Positions 50,216 to 59,301 of a stretch of DNA of 64,000 nucleotides are shown here, piece after piece. Position 1 is the first letter of the stretch, and each line of letters begins with the position of its first letter. The position numbers were made by a program, and so were the translations under genes. The stretch comes from Steroidobacteraceae bacterium (GTDB lineage: Bacteria > Pseudomonadota > Gammaproteobacteria > Steroidobacterales > Steroidobacteraceae), in the NCBI GenBank assembly GCA_025458865.1, contig JALORP010000004.1:1-64000 (forward strand). The letters run 5' to 3'. The notes below the pieces were generated by a model that was not told the DNA's origin, made no database searches, and was given only the letters and a program-made list of their open reading frames with translations.

Positions 50216-50264
50216 GGCGCCGGCCCACCTGAATCGGCCGGCCCCGGCGCCGCGAAGATCCGCC

Positions 50265-51017
50265 ATGACCGCCGCCACCCCTTCGCTCACGAGCTTCCCC
50301 GCGCCCTTCGACGCCGTCGTCTTCGGCGCCACGGGCGGACTCGGCCGCGCCTTCGTCGAGGCGCTGGCGGGCGACCCCGCGGTCGCGACCGTGACGGCCG
50401 TGTCGCGCCGCGCGGCGACCTGGGCCTCGCCAAAGGTCGTGCCGCTCGCGGCGGACCTGCTCGAGGACGCCTCGATCGCGGCCGCCGCCGAGGCCTGCCG
50501 GGCGCGCCCGCCGCGGCTCGTGATCGTCGCGACGGGCGTGCTGCACGGCGAGGACCTCCGCCCGGAGAAGTCGCTGCAGGAGCTCGACCCGGCGAAGCTC
50601 GCGCGCGTCCTCGCGATCAACGCCATCGGCCCGGCCCTGGTGATCAAGCACTTCGCGCCGCTCCTGCCGCGCACGGGCAAGAGCGTCATCTCGGCGCTGT
50701 CGGCGCGGGTCGGCTCCATTTCCGACAACCGCCTCGGCGGCTGGTACGCCTACCGGGCCTCGAAGGCGGCCTTGAACCAGGTTGTCCGCACGGCCTCGAT
50801 CGAGCTGGCCCGGCGCTGGCGGGAGGCCTGCGTCGTCGGCCTGCACCCGGGGACGGTGGCGACTCCCCTGTCCGAACCTTTCCGCGGAAACGTCGCGCCG
50901 GGCAAGCTGTTCACGGCTTCCCAGTCCGCGGCCCACCTCCTCGCCGTGCTCGACCGCCTCGCGCCCGCCGACAGCGGCCGCTGCTTCGCCTGGGACGGCA
51001 GCGTGGTCGAGCCCTGA
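50265..51017 (+). CDS. short-chain dehydrogenase (CsgA-like)
   Basis: 250 residues of the SDR family. The nucleotide motif is VVFGATGGLGRAFV, with LVIVATGVLHG in place of NNAG. It keeps the catalytic Ser in SALSARVGSISDN and the YRASK motif (Tyr-Lys). CsgA-type C-signal proteins and other small reductases share this pattern. It is 50 bp downstream of the isomerase gene and may be part of the same transcript, but a role in that pathway is not evident. Confidence 0.88.
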   Translation: MTAATPSLTSFPAPFDAVVFGATGGLGRAFVEALAGDPAVATVTAVSRRAATWASPKVVPLAADLLEDASIAAAAEACRARPPRLVIVATGVLHGEDLRPEKSLQELDPAKLARVLAINAIGPALVIKHFAPLLPRTGKSVISALSARVGSISDNRLGGWYAYRASKAALNQVVRTASIELARRWREACVVGLHPGTVATPLSEPFRGNVAPGKLFTASQSAAHLLAVLDRLAPADSGRCFAWDGSVVEP

Positions 51018-51181
51018 CGGGGGCTGCCGCAGGGCAGGGTCAGGCTTCTTCGCACGCCGCTGCGTTCCCGGACCTCGGAACCCCGCCGCCGATCCCCTCC
51101 GCGCACCGCGGGTGGCCCTCAGACCGCTAGAATTCAGGGACGGCCGGCTGGCCGCCTTGGCCGCGGGGCCCCGAGAGCCGC

Positions 51182-52495
51182 ATGACCCTTCCCGATTCCA
51201 CCGCCCCGTCGCCGCCCGAGGTCGTTCCCGGCTTCGACATCGGTTCCACCGACGACTCCCTCGAGCGCATGGTCGAGCTGTTCGCCCGCCACGGCGACAC
51301 CTACCGCGTATTCGCGCCGGGCCGCGCCAGCGAGACCCTCGTGATCCACGCGCCCGAGGATGTCCGGCGGGTGCTCGTCACCAACCGGCGCAACTACGTC
51401 AAGGGCGTGGGCTTCGACCGGGTGCGCATCCTCCTCGGCGACGGGTTGATCACCAGCGACGGCGACCTGTGGGCGCGGCAGCGCGCGATGATGCAGCCGA
51501 TGTTCCACCGGCGCGTGATCGCGCAGTTCGCTGCGAGCATCACGACGGCGAACGACGCGTTGCTCGCGCGTTGGGAGGCCAGCGCGGATCGCGGCGAGCC
51601 GGTGAACGTCACCGAGGATATGAGCACGATGACGCTCGACATCGTGCTGCGCGCGATACTCGGCCGCGACCTGGACCGCCTCATCGCCGAGACCGGCGCC
51701 AATCCCTTCGACCTGGTAGTCCAGGACCCGGCGCGCGACCTTCGCTTCGCCTATCGCTTCCGCTCGCTGTATCGCCTCGTGGCCGGGCTGATCGAGCGCC
51801 GCCGCGCCGAGGCGGACGAACACGCCGACTTCGTCGCCATGCTGATGGCCGCGCGGGACCCGGCCACCGGCGCGCCCATGAGCGAGCGCGAGATGATCGA
51901 CGAGATCATGACGCTCGTCGTGGCGGGTCACGAGACCACGGCCACGGGGCTCAACTGGGCCTGGTACCTGCTGTCGCAGCATCCGGACGCCGAGGCCCGC
52001 CTGCACGCGGAGCTCGACGGCATGCCGGAGCAGCATCCGCTCGAGCTCGCGGCGAGCGGCGAGCTGCCGTTCGCGCGTGCCGTCGTGGACGAGGCGCTGA
52101 GGCTCTATCCGCCCGTGTGGGTCTTCACGCGGCGCGCCCTCGAGGCGGACACGCTCGGCGGTTTCCCGGTGCCGGCCGCTACCGATGTCATGCTGCCGAC
52201 CTACGTCATTCACCGCCACCCGCGCTACTGGCACGACCCCGAGGTGTTTCGCCCCGAGCGCTTCGCGCCGGGCGGCGAGGGGCAGGGCGCGAGCTTCGCG
52301 TATATCCCCTTTGGCGCGGGTCCGCGCCGCTGCCTCGGCGACGGTTTCGCGATCTACGAGATGCTCGCCCACCTGTCCCGCTTCGCGCGGCGCTTCCGGC
52401 TGAGGATGGTGCCGGGCCAGGAGGTCGGGCTTGAGGCGCGCGTGAACCTGCGTCCGGCGCAGCCGATGTTCATGACGCTCGAAAGGCGAGGTTGA
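51182..52495 (+). CDS. cytochrome P450
   Basis: 437 residues. The I-helix oxygen-binding motif is AGHETTATG, the K-helix ExxR is in DEALRLYPP, PERF follows, and the haem-ligand loop is PFGAGPRRCLGDGFA with the Cys. The N-terminus lacks a membrane anchor, so it should be a soluble bacterial monooxygenase of the CYP4/CYP102-like type. No ferredoxin or reductase gene is adjacent; the ferredoxin-reductase at 30488-31522 is distant. The substrate is unknown. The 281 bp after it contain no supported gene. Confidence 0.93.
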   Translation: MTLPDSTAPSPPEVVPGFDIGSTDDSLERMVELFARHGDTYRVFAPGRASETLVIHAPEDVRRVLVTNRRNYVKGVGFDRVRILLGDGLITSDGDLWARQRAMMQPMFHRRVIAQFAASITTANDALLARWEASADRGEPVNVTEDMSTMTLDIVLRAILGRDLDRLIAETGANPFDLVVQDPARDLRFAYRFRSLYRLVAGLIERRRAEADEHADFVAMLMAARDPATGAPMSEREMIDEIMTLVVAGHETTATGLNWAWYLLSQHPDAEARLHAELDGMPEQHPLELAASGELPFARAVVDEALRLYPPVWVFTRRALEADTLGGFPVPAATDVMLPTYVIHRHPRYWHDPEVFRPERFAPGGEGQGASFAYIPFGAGPRRCLGDGFAIYEMLAHLSRFARRFRLRMVPGQEVGLEARVNLRPAQPMFMTLERRG

Positions 52496-52776
52496 CAAGC
52501 CCACGGCCGACCGCAGGCGGCGCGGCCGTTCACCCGACCGGTACGGCGTTCCGGGCGTCAGCTTCTAGCGGGTCGACCTTCCGTTACCTGACGATCTGAC
52601 GATTGCGCCATGACCCGCCGCGGGAGCCAGGGCGGCTTGCCGCGCCACCGCGGATCCGGCCGGTCCTCGGTCTCGACCGGTCTTGCGGTCTCTCCACGGG
52701 AGCCGCGATGATAGCGGCGTGCATGCGTACCGCCAGGGGCCCGTGCCATGGCCGGGCCGGTCGCCAGGGAGAGCCC

Positions 52777-53946
52777 ATGTCCTGCCCACGGATCTTCGCC
52801 AGTCTCGCTGCCGGCGCCTGCTGCGGTTGGCTCATGACCTCTTCCGCGACGGCTCAGCCGCAGGCCGCCGCCACCCCGCCGGCGGACCCGGGGCCGATGC
52901 CGCATCCGGTGGAGTTTTTCCGAAAGCCTGCCGATGCCGGGACAGTCCTCGGTTGCAAGGAAGGACGCGCGATCCCGACGCGGCCGGACGACCTGCTGAG
53001 GAAGAACCAGCAGGCCTACCACATGGCGAACAATCTGCGCCGCTGGGGCGAGATCAACTACGACTTCGAGGGCCCGCAGCCGGATTGCGCCGACTGGGGC
53101 CAGGTCATCGCCAAGTGGCAGGCGATGGTGGGCCTGCCGGTGACGGGCGTATTCACCCAGGCGGAGTCGGACAGCGTGCTCGCGGAGCGCCAGCGGGTCG
53201 AGCCACAGTGGAAGGCGGCGTACGAACAGTGGACCGCCGCACGCGTGGCGCTCCGGGCGGCTGGCGGCGAGCTGCCGGAAGAGCGCGTGGCGCGCGAGCG
53301 CGGCATGGCCGGCGCCGTCGCCCCGGCGGCCGTTGCCCGTGCGGCGCCGGTCGGGCCGCCGGAGAAACAGGCCTTCGGCCTGTCGCTCGGCGCACCGGTC
53401 GGATCACAGCTGCCGGCCTGTCCGCCGAAGGAAGGCTGGTTCGCCACGGGCTTCCACAGGACGGAGACCTGCTTGGCGCCAGTCAGGCGCATGGGTCGTT
53501 TCGGCGCGAATTACGAGATCGACTTGGAAGCGGAGAAGCTTTACGACCCCTCGTCCGACGCGACGCTGTCCGCCGACGGTTTCGCCATGATCCAGTTTTC
53601 GCAGGGCGACCAGCCGGGGTTCGTTGGTGGCGACCTGAAGGCCTTGCTCGTCGACGGCCGCCTCGAGGGCCTCGGCTTTTCCCCGCGGGACAAGCAGGCG
53701 GTGCTCGCGGCCTTCGAGAGCCGTTACGGCAAGCCCGAGTACGAGCCGGTACCCATGAAGAACGACCAGGGCGGCACGTGGATGGGCGAGCGCTACCGCT
53801 TCCGCGCGAACGACGTCTCGGCCACGGTCAACTGCGTGGGTTTCGACACCAGCTGGTGCAGCTACGCGCAGATCCTGACGGATCGCGGGCTGCACGGCCT
53901 GCGCGGCGAGCGGCAGCGCGAGGTGCAGAAGGGCGTCGGCTTCTGA
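52777..53946 (+). CDS. exported protein with peptidoglycan-binding-like segment
   Basis: 389 residues with a signal peptide (about 1-27, TSSATAQ). A first domain has WGEINYDFEGPQPDCADWGQV and KWQAMVGLPVTGVFTQAESD, resembling a peptidoglycan-binding-1 repeat. A helical Ala-rich linker is followed by a second domain with four Cys (TCLAPVRRMGRFGANYEID, later VNCVGFDTSWCSYAQ). The exact family is not recognised. AGGGAGAG supports the ATG at 52777. It is an isolated gene. Confidence 0.7.
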   Translation: MSCPRIFASLAAGACCGWLMTSSATAQPQAAATPPADPGPMPHPVEFFRKPADAGTVLGCKEGRAIPTRPDDLLRKNQQAYHMANNLRRWGEINYDFEGPQPDCADWGQVIAKWQAMVGLPVTGVFTQAESDSVLAERQRVEPQWKAAYEQWTAARVALRAAGGELPEERVARERGMAGAVAPAAVARAAPVGPPEKQAFGLSLGAPVGSQLPACPPKEGWFATGFHRTETCLAPVRRMGRFGANYEIDLEAEKLYDPSSDATLSADGFAMIQFSQGDQPGFVGGDLKALLVDGRLEGLGFSPRDKQAVLAAFESRYGKPEYEPVPMKNDQGGTWMGERYRFRANDVSATVNCVGFDTSWCSYAQILTDRGLHGLRGERQREVQKGVGF

Positions 53947-54009
53947 CGCGCCAGGAGATGGGAGACGGAGTCGCGATCGTCGCGGGCCGCGTCTTTGGGC
54001 GACTGCCCT

Positions 54010-54369
54010 TCAGCCCCCTGCGCGCTTGACCGTGTAGCCGCGCTTCGTGAGCTCGGCGACCAGCGCGTCGCGGTGGTCGCCCTGGATCTCGATGCGCCCC
54101 TCGCTCACGGTGCCGCCGCTGCCGCAGCGGCGCTTCAGCTCGCCGGCAAGGCCCTCGAGCTCGGCCGGCGTCAGCGGCAGGCCGGTGATGACGGAAACAC
54201 CCTTGCCCTTGCGGCCCGCGGTCTCGCGCGAGACGCGCACCACGCCGTCGCGGGCGGGCTTGCCCTTCGCGTCCTTGCAGGCGCAGTCCTTCACCGGCCG
54301 CCGGCAGCCGGGGCAGATGGCGCCGAGGCCTGTCGTGTAGACGACGGCGGGCTTCGCTCCCGGGCGCAT
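54010..54369 (-). CDS. yciH: SUI1/YciH translation factor-like protein
   Basis: 119 residues. An N-terminal small zinc ribbon (C19-PG-C22, C29-A-C31) is followed by the eIF1/SUI1 fold: VVRVSRETAGRKGKGVSVITGLPL, LAGELKRRCGSGGTVSEGRIEIQGDHRDALVAELTKRGY split across the domain. YciH-type proteins act as translation modulators by influencing start selection. Only four bases separate it from the fumarase stop codon, so it is the second gene of that operon. Confidence 0.93.
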   Translation of the reverse strand: MRPGAKPAVVYTTGLGAICPGCRRPVKDCACKDAKGKPARDGVVRVSRETAGRKGKGVSVITGLPLTPAELEGLAGELKRRCGSGGTVSEGRIEIQGDHRDALVAELTKRGYTVKRAGG

Positions 54370-54373
54370 CGGC

Positions 54374-55903
54374 TCAGGCCACTCGCACCGGGATCTTGAA
54401 CTCCCGGATGCGGCCGGCCCACTCGGCCGGGCCGGTCTGGTGCACCGACGCGCCATTCGCGTCCACCGCGACCGTGACCGGCATGTCCTTCACCTCGAAC
54501 TCGTAGATGGCCTCCATGCCGAGCTCCTCGAAGGCGACCACGCGCGAGGCCCGAATGGCCTTCGACACGAGGTAGGCCGCGCCGCCGACCGCCATCAGGT
54601 AGGCCGCCTTGTGCTTGTGGATCGCCTCGATGGCGACCGGGCCGCGTTCGGCCTTGCCGACCATGGCGATGAGACCCGTCTTCTCGAGCATCATCTCCGT
54701 GAACTTGTCCATGCGGGTCGCGGTCGTCGGGCCTGCGGGGCCCACGACCTCGTCGCGCACCGGGTCCACCGGTCCTACGTAGTAGATGACCTTGTTGCGG
54801 AAGTCGACGCCCGGCGGCAGTCCCTGGCCCGAGGCGAACAGGTCGGCGATCTTCTTGTGCGCCGCGTCGCGGCCGGTGAGCATCTTTCCCGACAGCAGCA
54901 GCGTCTCGCCCGGCTTCCAGCTCGCAACCTCCGCAGGCGTGAGCGTGTCGAGATTGACGCGGCGCGAGTCGCCGCCCGGCGTCCAGCCGACTTTCGGCCA
55001 CAGGTCGAGCGAGGGCGGCTCGAGCACCGCAGGGCCCGAGCCGTCGAGCACGAAGTGCGCGTGGCGCGTGGCGGCGCAGTTCGGGATCATCGCCACCGGC
55101 TTCGAGGCCGCGTGGGTCGGGAAGGTGGCGATCTTCACGTCGAGAACGGTGGTCAGCCCGCCGAGGCCCTGCGCGCCGATGCCGAGCGCATTGACCTTCT
55201 CGTAGAGCTCGACGCGCAGCTCCTCGAGCTTGTTCGCCGGGCCCCGCGCCAGCAGCTCGTGCATGTCGATCGGCTCCATCAGCACTTCCTTGGCCAGCAG
55301 CATGGCCTTCTCGGCCGTGCCGCCGACGCCGATGCCGAGCATGCCCGGCGGGCACCAGCCCGCACCCATGGTGGGGACGGTCTTGAGCACCCAGTCGGTC
55401 AGCGAGTCGGAGGGGTTCAGCATCACGAACTTCGACTTGTTCTCCGAGCCGCCTCCCTTGGCGGCGACGTTCACGTCGACGGTCCCGCCGGGCACCAGCT
55501 CGACGTGCACCACGGCCGGGGTGTTGTCCTTCGTGTTCCTGCGCGCGAACAGCGGGTCGTCCACGATCGAGGCGCGCAGCGTGTTGTCCGGGTGCAGGTA
55601 GGCGCGGCGAACGCCCTCGTTGACCATGTCCACGAGGCTCGATCGCGCGTCCCAGCGCACGTCCATGCCGACCTTCAGGAACACGTTGACGATGCCCGTG
55701 TCCTGGCAGATCGGCCGGCGGCCCTCGGCGCACATGCGCGAGTTGGTCAGGATCTGGGCGATCGCGTCCTTCGCCGCGGGCGACTGCTCGCGTTCGTACG
55801 CCCGGGCGAGATGCTCGATGTAGTCGGCCGGGTGGTAGTAGGAGATGAACTGCAACGCGTCGGCGACGCTTTGCACGAAGTCGGCTTCGCGGATGGTGGT
55901 CAC
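54374..55903 (-). CDS. fumA: class I fumarate hydratase (Fe-S, FumA-type)
   Basis: 509 residues of the oxygen-sensitive iron-sulphur fumarase. The N-terminal alpha part has RPICQDTGIVNVFLKVG, NTPAVVHVELVPG, GGGSENKSKF and GAGWCPPGMLGIGVGGT. A C-terminal beta part ends with KIPVRVA. The cluster cysteines are in RPICQ, AGWCPP and PNCAATR. It converts fumarate to malate in the TCA cycle. A GTG at 55903 is the best start because homology begins there. It is probably cotranscribed with the SUI1 gene. Confidence 0.95.
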   Translation of the reverse strand: MTTIREADFVQSVADALQFISYYHPADYIEHLARAYEREQSPAAKDAIAQILTNSRMCAEGRRPICQDTGIVNVFLKVGMDVRWDARSSLVDMVNEGVRRAYLHPDNTLRASIVDDPLFARRNTKDNTPAVVHVELVPGGTVDVNVAAKGGGSENKSKFVMLNPSDSLTDWVLKTVPTMGAGWCPPGMLGIGVGGTAEKAMLLAKEVLMEPIDMHELLARGPANKLEELRVELYEKVNALGIGAQGLGGLTTVLDVKIATFPTHAASKPVAMIPNCAATRHAHFVLDGSGPAVLEPPSLDLWPKVGWTPGGDSRRVNLDTLTPAEVASWKPGETLLLSGKMLTGRDAAHKKIADLFASGQGLPPGVDFRNKVIYYVGPVDPVRDEVVGPAGPTTATRMDKFTEMMLEKTGLIAMVGKAERGPVAIEAIHKHKAAYLMAVGGAAYLVSKAIRASRVVAFEELGMEAIYEFEVKDMPVTVAVDANGASVHQTGPAEWAGRIREFKIPVRVA

Positions 55904-55957
55904 GGCGCTCGTCCGGGAGTCATGGGGAACCCGGATTGTAGCCCCGGCGGGTCGCCC

Positions 55958-56017
55958 TGGTGGACGGCGGATGCCGCATCGGCTCAATGGTGGACGGCGG
56001 GTGCCATAGCGGCTTAA
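55958..56017. repeat. two imperfect 30-bp tandem units in the fumA-alaX region
   Basis: Units 55958-55987 and 55988-56017 both start TGGTGGACGGCGG and end in GGCT-AA, with a few differences in the middle. They lie between the divergent fumA and alaX starts and could be regulatory or a small duplication. Confidence 0.7.
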
Positions 56018-56048
56018 CTAGGCTGCCTGTCAAACCCTCGAGCGCGAC

Positions 56049-56759
56049 ATGAACCCGATCACCGAGGCCCTGTTCAACCGCAACGCATACCTCCAGCACT
56101 GCGAAGCCTGCGTGCTGGAGATCCCGCCCGAGGGCGTCGTGCTCGACCGAACCGTGTTCTATCCTCTCGGCGGCGGGCAGCCGGGCGATACCGGCGTCCT
56201 GCGCGGCAAGCACGGCCGGGAGTGGGCCGTGATCGACACCCGCAAGGGCGAGGGCGGGCGGATCCTGCATGTGCTTGCGCCGGGGACCGAGCCGCCTGCG
56301 CCGGGCGACGTGGTGAACGCCGAGCTCGACTGGACCCGTCGCCACGCGCACATGCGGATGCACACCTGCCTGCACCTGCTCGGCTCCGTCCTGCGTTACG
56401 GCGTCACAGGGGGGCAGGTCGGCGCCGACAAAGGTCGCCTCGATTTCGACACGCAGGCCGAGATCGACAAGGACCGCGTCACGGCCGAGGTGAACGCGCT
56501 GATCGCCGCCAACCACCCGGTGGAGCCGCGCTGGGTGGACGAGGCGGAGCTCGACCGGCAACCGGAGCTGGTGCGGACCATGTCCGTGCAGCCGCCGCGC
56601 GGCGCGGGTCGCATCCGGCTGCTCGATATCGCGGGCGTGGACCTGCAGCCCTGTGGCGGCACGCACGTCGCGGCCACCGGCGAGATCGGCCCCGTGGTGG
56701 TGACCAAGGTGGAGAGCAAGGGCAAGCGCAACAAGCGCGTGGTTGTCGCGTTCGCGTGA
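56049..56759 (+). CDS. alaX: alanyl-tRNA editing protein AlaX
   Basis: 236 residues. A free-standing editing domain with the zinc-binding HxxxH at H105-TCL-H109, matched by C202-GGT-H206. The upstream TVFYPLGGGQPGDTG is also characteristic. It deacylates mischarged Ser- or Gly-tRNA(Ala). The protein spans the editing domain plus an N-terminal half as in the AlaX-II/M class. The relic of a cation exporter begins within its stop codon (GTGA). Confidence 0.95.
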   Translation: MNPITEALFNRNAYLQHCEACVLEIPPEGVVLDRTVFYPLGGGQPGDTGVLRGKHGREWAVIDTRKGEGGRILHVLAPGTEPPAPGDVVNAELDWTRRHAHMRMHTCLHLLGSVLRYGVTGGQVGADKGRLDFDTQAEIDKDRVTAEVNALIAANHPVEPRWVDEAELDRQPELVRTMSVQPPRGAGRIRLLDIAGVDLQPCGGTHVAATGEIGPVVVTKVESKGKRNKRVVVAFA

Positions 56760-56959
56760 CGACGGACCGTGGCGCCGGCAACCCTCAGCGCTGGCGGCAC
56801 GAGCACAGCTTCGGCCAGGACCGGCTGCGCGAGGGTGAGCGGCGCACGCTGGTCGTGATTGCCATCACCGCCGTCATGATGGTGGTCGAGGTCGGCGCAG
56901 GGCTGGGTCTCGCGCACGTTTCCATAGAGGTGCACCGGGACACCGGCGCCGCATTATGA
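56756..56959 (+). pseudogene. relic of a cation-diffusion-facilitator (DmeF-like) transporter
   Basis: 67 residues from a GTG overlapping the alaX stop. Residues 1-49 match the start of DmeF-type Co/Zn exporters: a soluble HEHSFGQDRLREGERRT head, then the first TM helix LVVIAITAVMMVVEVGAG. The remaining residues, LAHVSIEVHRD plus a few, match the last strand of the C-terminal domain. So about 230 residues covering the other TM helices are missing in frame, and no transport is possible. The GTGA coupling to alaX indicates the intact gene once formed an operon with it. Confidence 0.65.
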
Positions 56960-56999
56960 TGGCCGCGCCCGGCCGTCCGTGCGGGGCGGGAGGAGTCGC

Positions 57000-58655
57000 A
57001 TGTCTTTTGAACTGAGAGCCTGCGCCGCGCTGCTGGCGGGCCTCTTCCTGTTCGCGGCCGACACGCCGATGGCCAGGGCGGCCGAGCCCAGCGAAGCCCA
57101 GGAGCTGCACGGCGAAGTCGAGCCGCCGGCGACCGCGACGGTCGAACTCGCCGGACGCGTCATCCTGCGGGTTCGCGGCGTGGCCGGCTACCCCGCGCCG
57201 GAGCGCGCCGCGGCCGTGAACAAGCGCCTGCACGAGTTCGCGGAGAACCGCGCCGTGGCGCCCGAGTCAGTCGAGCTGGTCGAGGTGCCGCGCGGGACCG
57301 CGCTGCAGGCGGGCACCGTGATGCTGGTGACCATCACGGACGCCGATGCCGCGCTCGAGGGGCTGCCACGGGCGCAGCTGGCCGGCCTCGCGAGGAACCT
57401 GCTGGTGGAGGCGGTGACGAAGTGGCGTGCCGAGCGCGCGCCGGCCTACCTGCTGCGCCAGGCCGCCTGGCTCGCCGGCGCCACGGTGCTGCTGGTCCTC
57501 GCCCTCTGGCCGCTCGCCCGCCTGCGGCGCTGGGCTGCAGAGAGGTTCGCCGAGCGCAGCGCCGCGGCCGTCCGCCTCAGGAAGGTCGAGTTCCTGCAGG
57601 CGGAGAGCGCGCGACAGCTGGTGCAGGCACTGGTGCGCCTCGCGTTCTGGCTGCTCGTCTTCGCGATCATCTATTACTACCTTCAGTATGCACTCAGGCT
57701 GTTCCCATGGACCCGGCCGCTCGGCGAGCGCCTGCTCGAACTGTTCGTGGATCCCCTGCGGACGCTCGGCCTCGGCGCCGTCGAATCTCTGCCCAGCCTG
57801 CTCTTCCTGCTGGTGCTGGCCATCGTCACCCGCTACCTGCTCGGGATGATCCACGCGTTCTTCGTCGCGGTGGAGCAGGGGCGCATCAAGCTCAGCGATT
57901 TCGACTCCGAGTGGGCGATGACCACCTACAAGCTCGTGCGGGTATTCGTGCTCGCCTTCGCGCTGGTGGTGGCCTATCCGTACATCCCCGGCTCGGATTC
58001 GGCGGCGTTCAAGGGCGTCAGCGTGCTGCTCGGCGTGCTGATCTCGATCGGCTCGTCGTCCATGATCTCCAGCATTGTCGCCGGCTACACCATGACCTAC
58101 AGGCGCACCTTCCGAAACGGTGACCGCATCCGGGTGGGTGATGTGTACGGCGATGTCGTGGATTCACGCCTGATGGTGACGACGGTGCGCACCCCCAAGA
58201 ACGAGCTGGTGATCGTGCCCAACTCGGAGATCCTGGCGAAGAGCGTCGTCAACTACACGGCGCTCGCCCGCGAGCGCGGTCTCATCCTGCACACCACCGT
58301 GGGCATCGGCTACGAGACGCCGTGGCGGCAGGTCGAGGCGATGCTGCTGATGGCGGCGGAGCGGACGCCCGGACTCGCGCCGGAGCCCGCTCCCTTCGTG
58401 CTGCAGACGTCCCTGGGCGACTTCGCGGTCAACTACCAGCTGAATGCCTACGTGCACCAGACGAAGGGGCTCAACCGCCTGTACTCGGAGCTGCACAAGA
58501 ACATCCAGGACGTGTTCAACGAGTACGGCGTGCAGATCATGACGCCGGCCTACGTGGCCGACCCAACTCCGCCGAAGGTGGTGCCGCCGGAGAGCTGGTA
58601 CCTGGCCCCGGCGGCGCCGCGGCCAGAGCCGGCTCGGACCGAGCCGGGAGCCTGA
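57000..58655 (+). CDS. MscS-family mechanosensitive ion channel
   Basis: 551 residues. A signal peptide (about 1-27) and periplasmic domain of about 130 residues are followed by about five TM helices. The pore helix is VSVLLGVLISIGSSSMISSIVAGYTMTY, split around Gly/Ser-rich turns typical of MscS TM3. The cytoplasmic beta domain has FRNGDRIRVGDVYGDVVDS and VIVPNSEILAKSVVNYT. The GGAGGAG just upstream supports the ATG at 57000. It releases solutes under hypo-osmotic shock. It follows the cation-efflux relic without obvious functional link. Confidence 0.95.
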   Translation: MSFELRACAALLAGLFLFAADTPMARAAEPSEAQELHGEVEPPATATVELAGRVILRVRGVAGYPAPERAAAVNKRLHEFAENRAVAPESVELVEVPRGTALQAGTVMLVTITDADAALEGLPRAQLAGLARNLLVEAVTKWRAERAPAYLLRQAAWLAGATVLLVLALWPLARLRRWAAERFAERSAAAVRLRKVEFLQAESARQLVQALVRLAFWLLVFAIIYYYLQYALRLFPWTRPLGERLLELFVDPLRTLGLGAVESLPSLLFLLVLAIVTRYLLGMIHAFFVAVEQGRIKLSDFDSEWAMTTYKLVRVFVLAFALVVAYPYIPGSDSAAFKGVSVLLGVLISIGSSSMISSIVAGYTMTYRRTFRNGDRIRVGDVYGDVVDSRLMVTTVRTPKNELVIVPNSEILAKSVVNYTALARERGLILHTTVGIGYETPWRQVEAMLLMAAERTPGLAPEPAPFVLQTSLGDFAVNYQLNAYVHQTKGLNRLYSELHKNIQDVFNEYGVQIMTPAYVADPTPPKVVPPESWYLAPAAPRPEPARTEPGA

Positions 58656-58698
58656 AGGTCCTGCCCGGCGGCGATGCCGCCGGGCAGCGCGTCCGGCA

Positions 58699-59208
58699 TC
58701 ACCTGATGAGCGGGATTTCGTCCGCGAGAACGAAGTCGCCGATGGCATCCAGCTTGTTCTCGATCTGGTAGAAGCGCGCCGCCTTGGTGGCCGGCAGCAG
58801 CTTGCGTGCCTGCTTCACGTACTTCTTGCGGACATCGAGCACCTGCTGCTCGTACCTCAGCGCATCGTCGATCAGCTTGTTAGCCGTCGCGTCGGTCATG
58901 CTGTCGTAGCTGCCGGCGAAGTCCAGGATCAGCTTGACCCGCCGGTCGCGGGCCTTGCCGAGATCCGCCATGTAGCGGTCGTACACGGGCCAGAACGCGG
59001 CGGCCTCCTGCTCGGTGAGGTCGAGCGCAGCCTTCACCAGCTCCTTGCGGTCAGCGGCGACAATGGCGCGCGCTTCCTGCGCGGCCTGCATGATCTCGAC
59101 ATCGGTGGGCTGCGCGACTGGCTGGGCGATTGAGGCGCCCTGGGCGTTGGCGAGGACGGGCGTGAGCAGCAGTGCCCACAGGGGTGAAGTGCGGCGAAGG
59201 ACGGTCAT
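58699..59208 (-). CDS. periplasmic helical protein, Spy/CpxP-like
   Basis: 169 residues with a signal peptide (LLLTPVLANAQ). A helical body follows with the motif LTEQEAAAFWPVYDRYMADL and a second helix pair (ATNKLIDDALRYEQQVLDVRKKYVKQARKLLPATKAARF in pieces). The LTxxEAxxFWPxYxxY pattern is frequent in small uncharacterised periplasmic proteins that recall Spy/CpxP chaperones. It lies 93 bp downstream of the gamma-glutamyltransferase-like gene on the same strand. Confidence 0.7.
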   Translation of the reverse strand: MTVLRRTSPLWALLLTPVLANAQGASIAQPVAQPTDVEIMQAAQEARAIVAADRKELVKAALDLTEQEAAAFWPVYDRYMADLGKARDRRVKLILDFAGSYDSMTDATANKLIDDALRYEQQVLDVRKKYVKQARKLLPATKAARFYQIENKLDAIGDFVLADEIPLIR

Positions 59209-59301
59209 GTCGGTCTCCGTTGTCAGGGTTGGGGCCCGGCGGAGCGGGCCCGTGGATGGGGAATCCTGTCGAAGCGGCAGAAGGCCATGCGGGAGGAGCT
59301 G

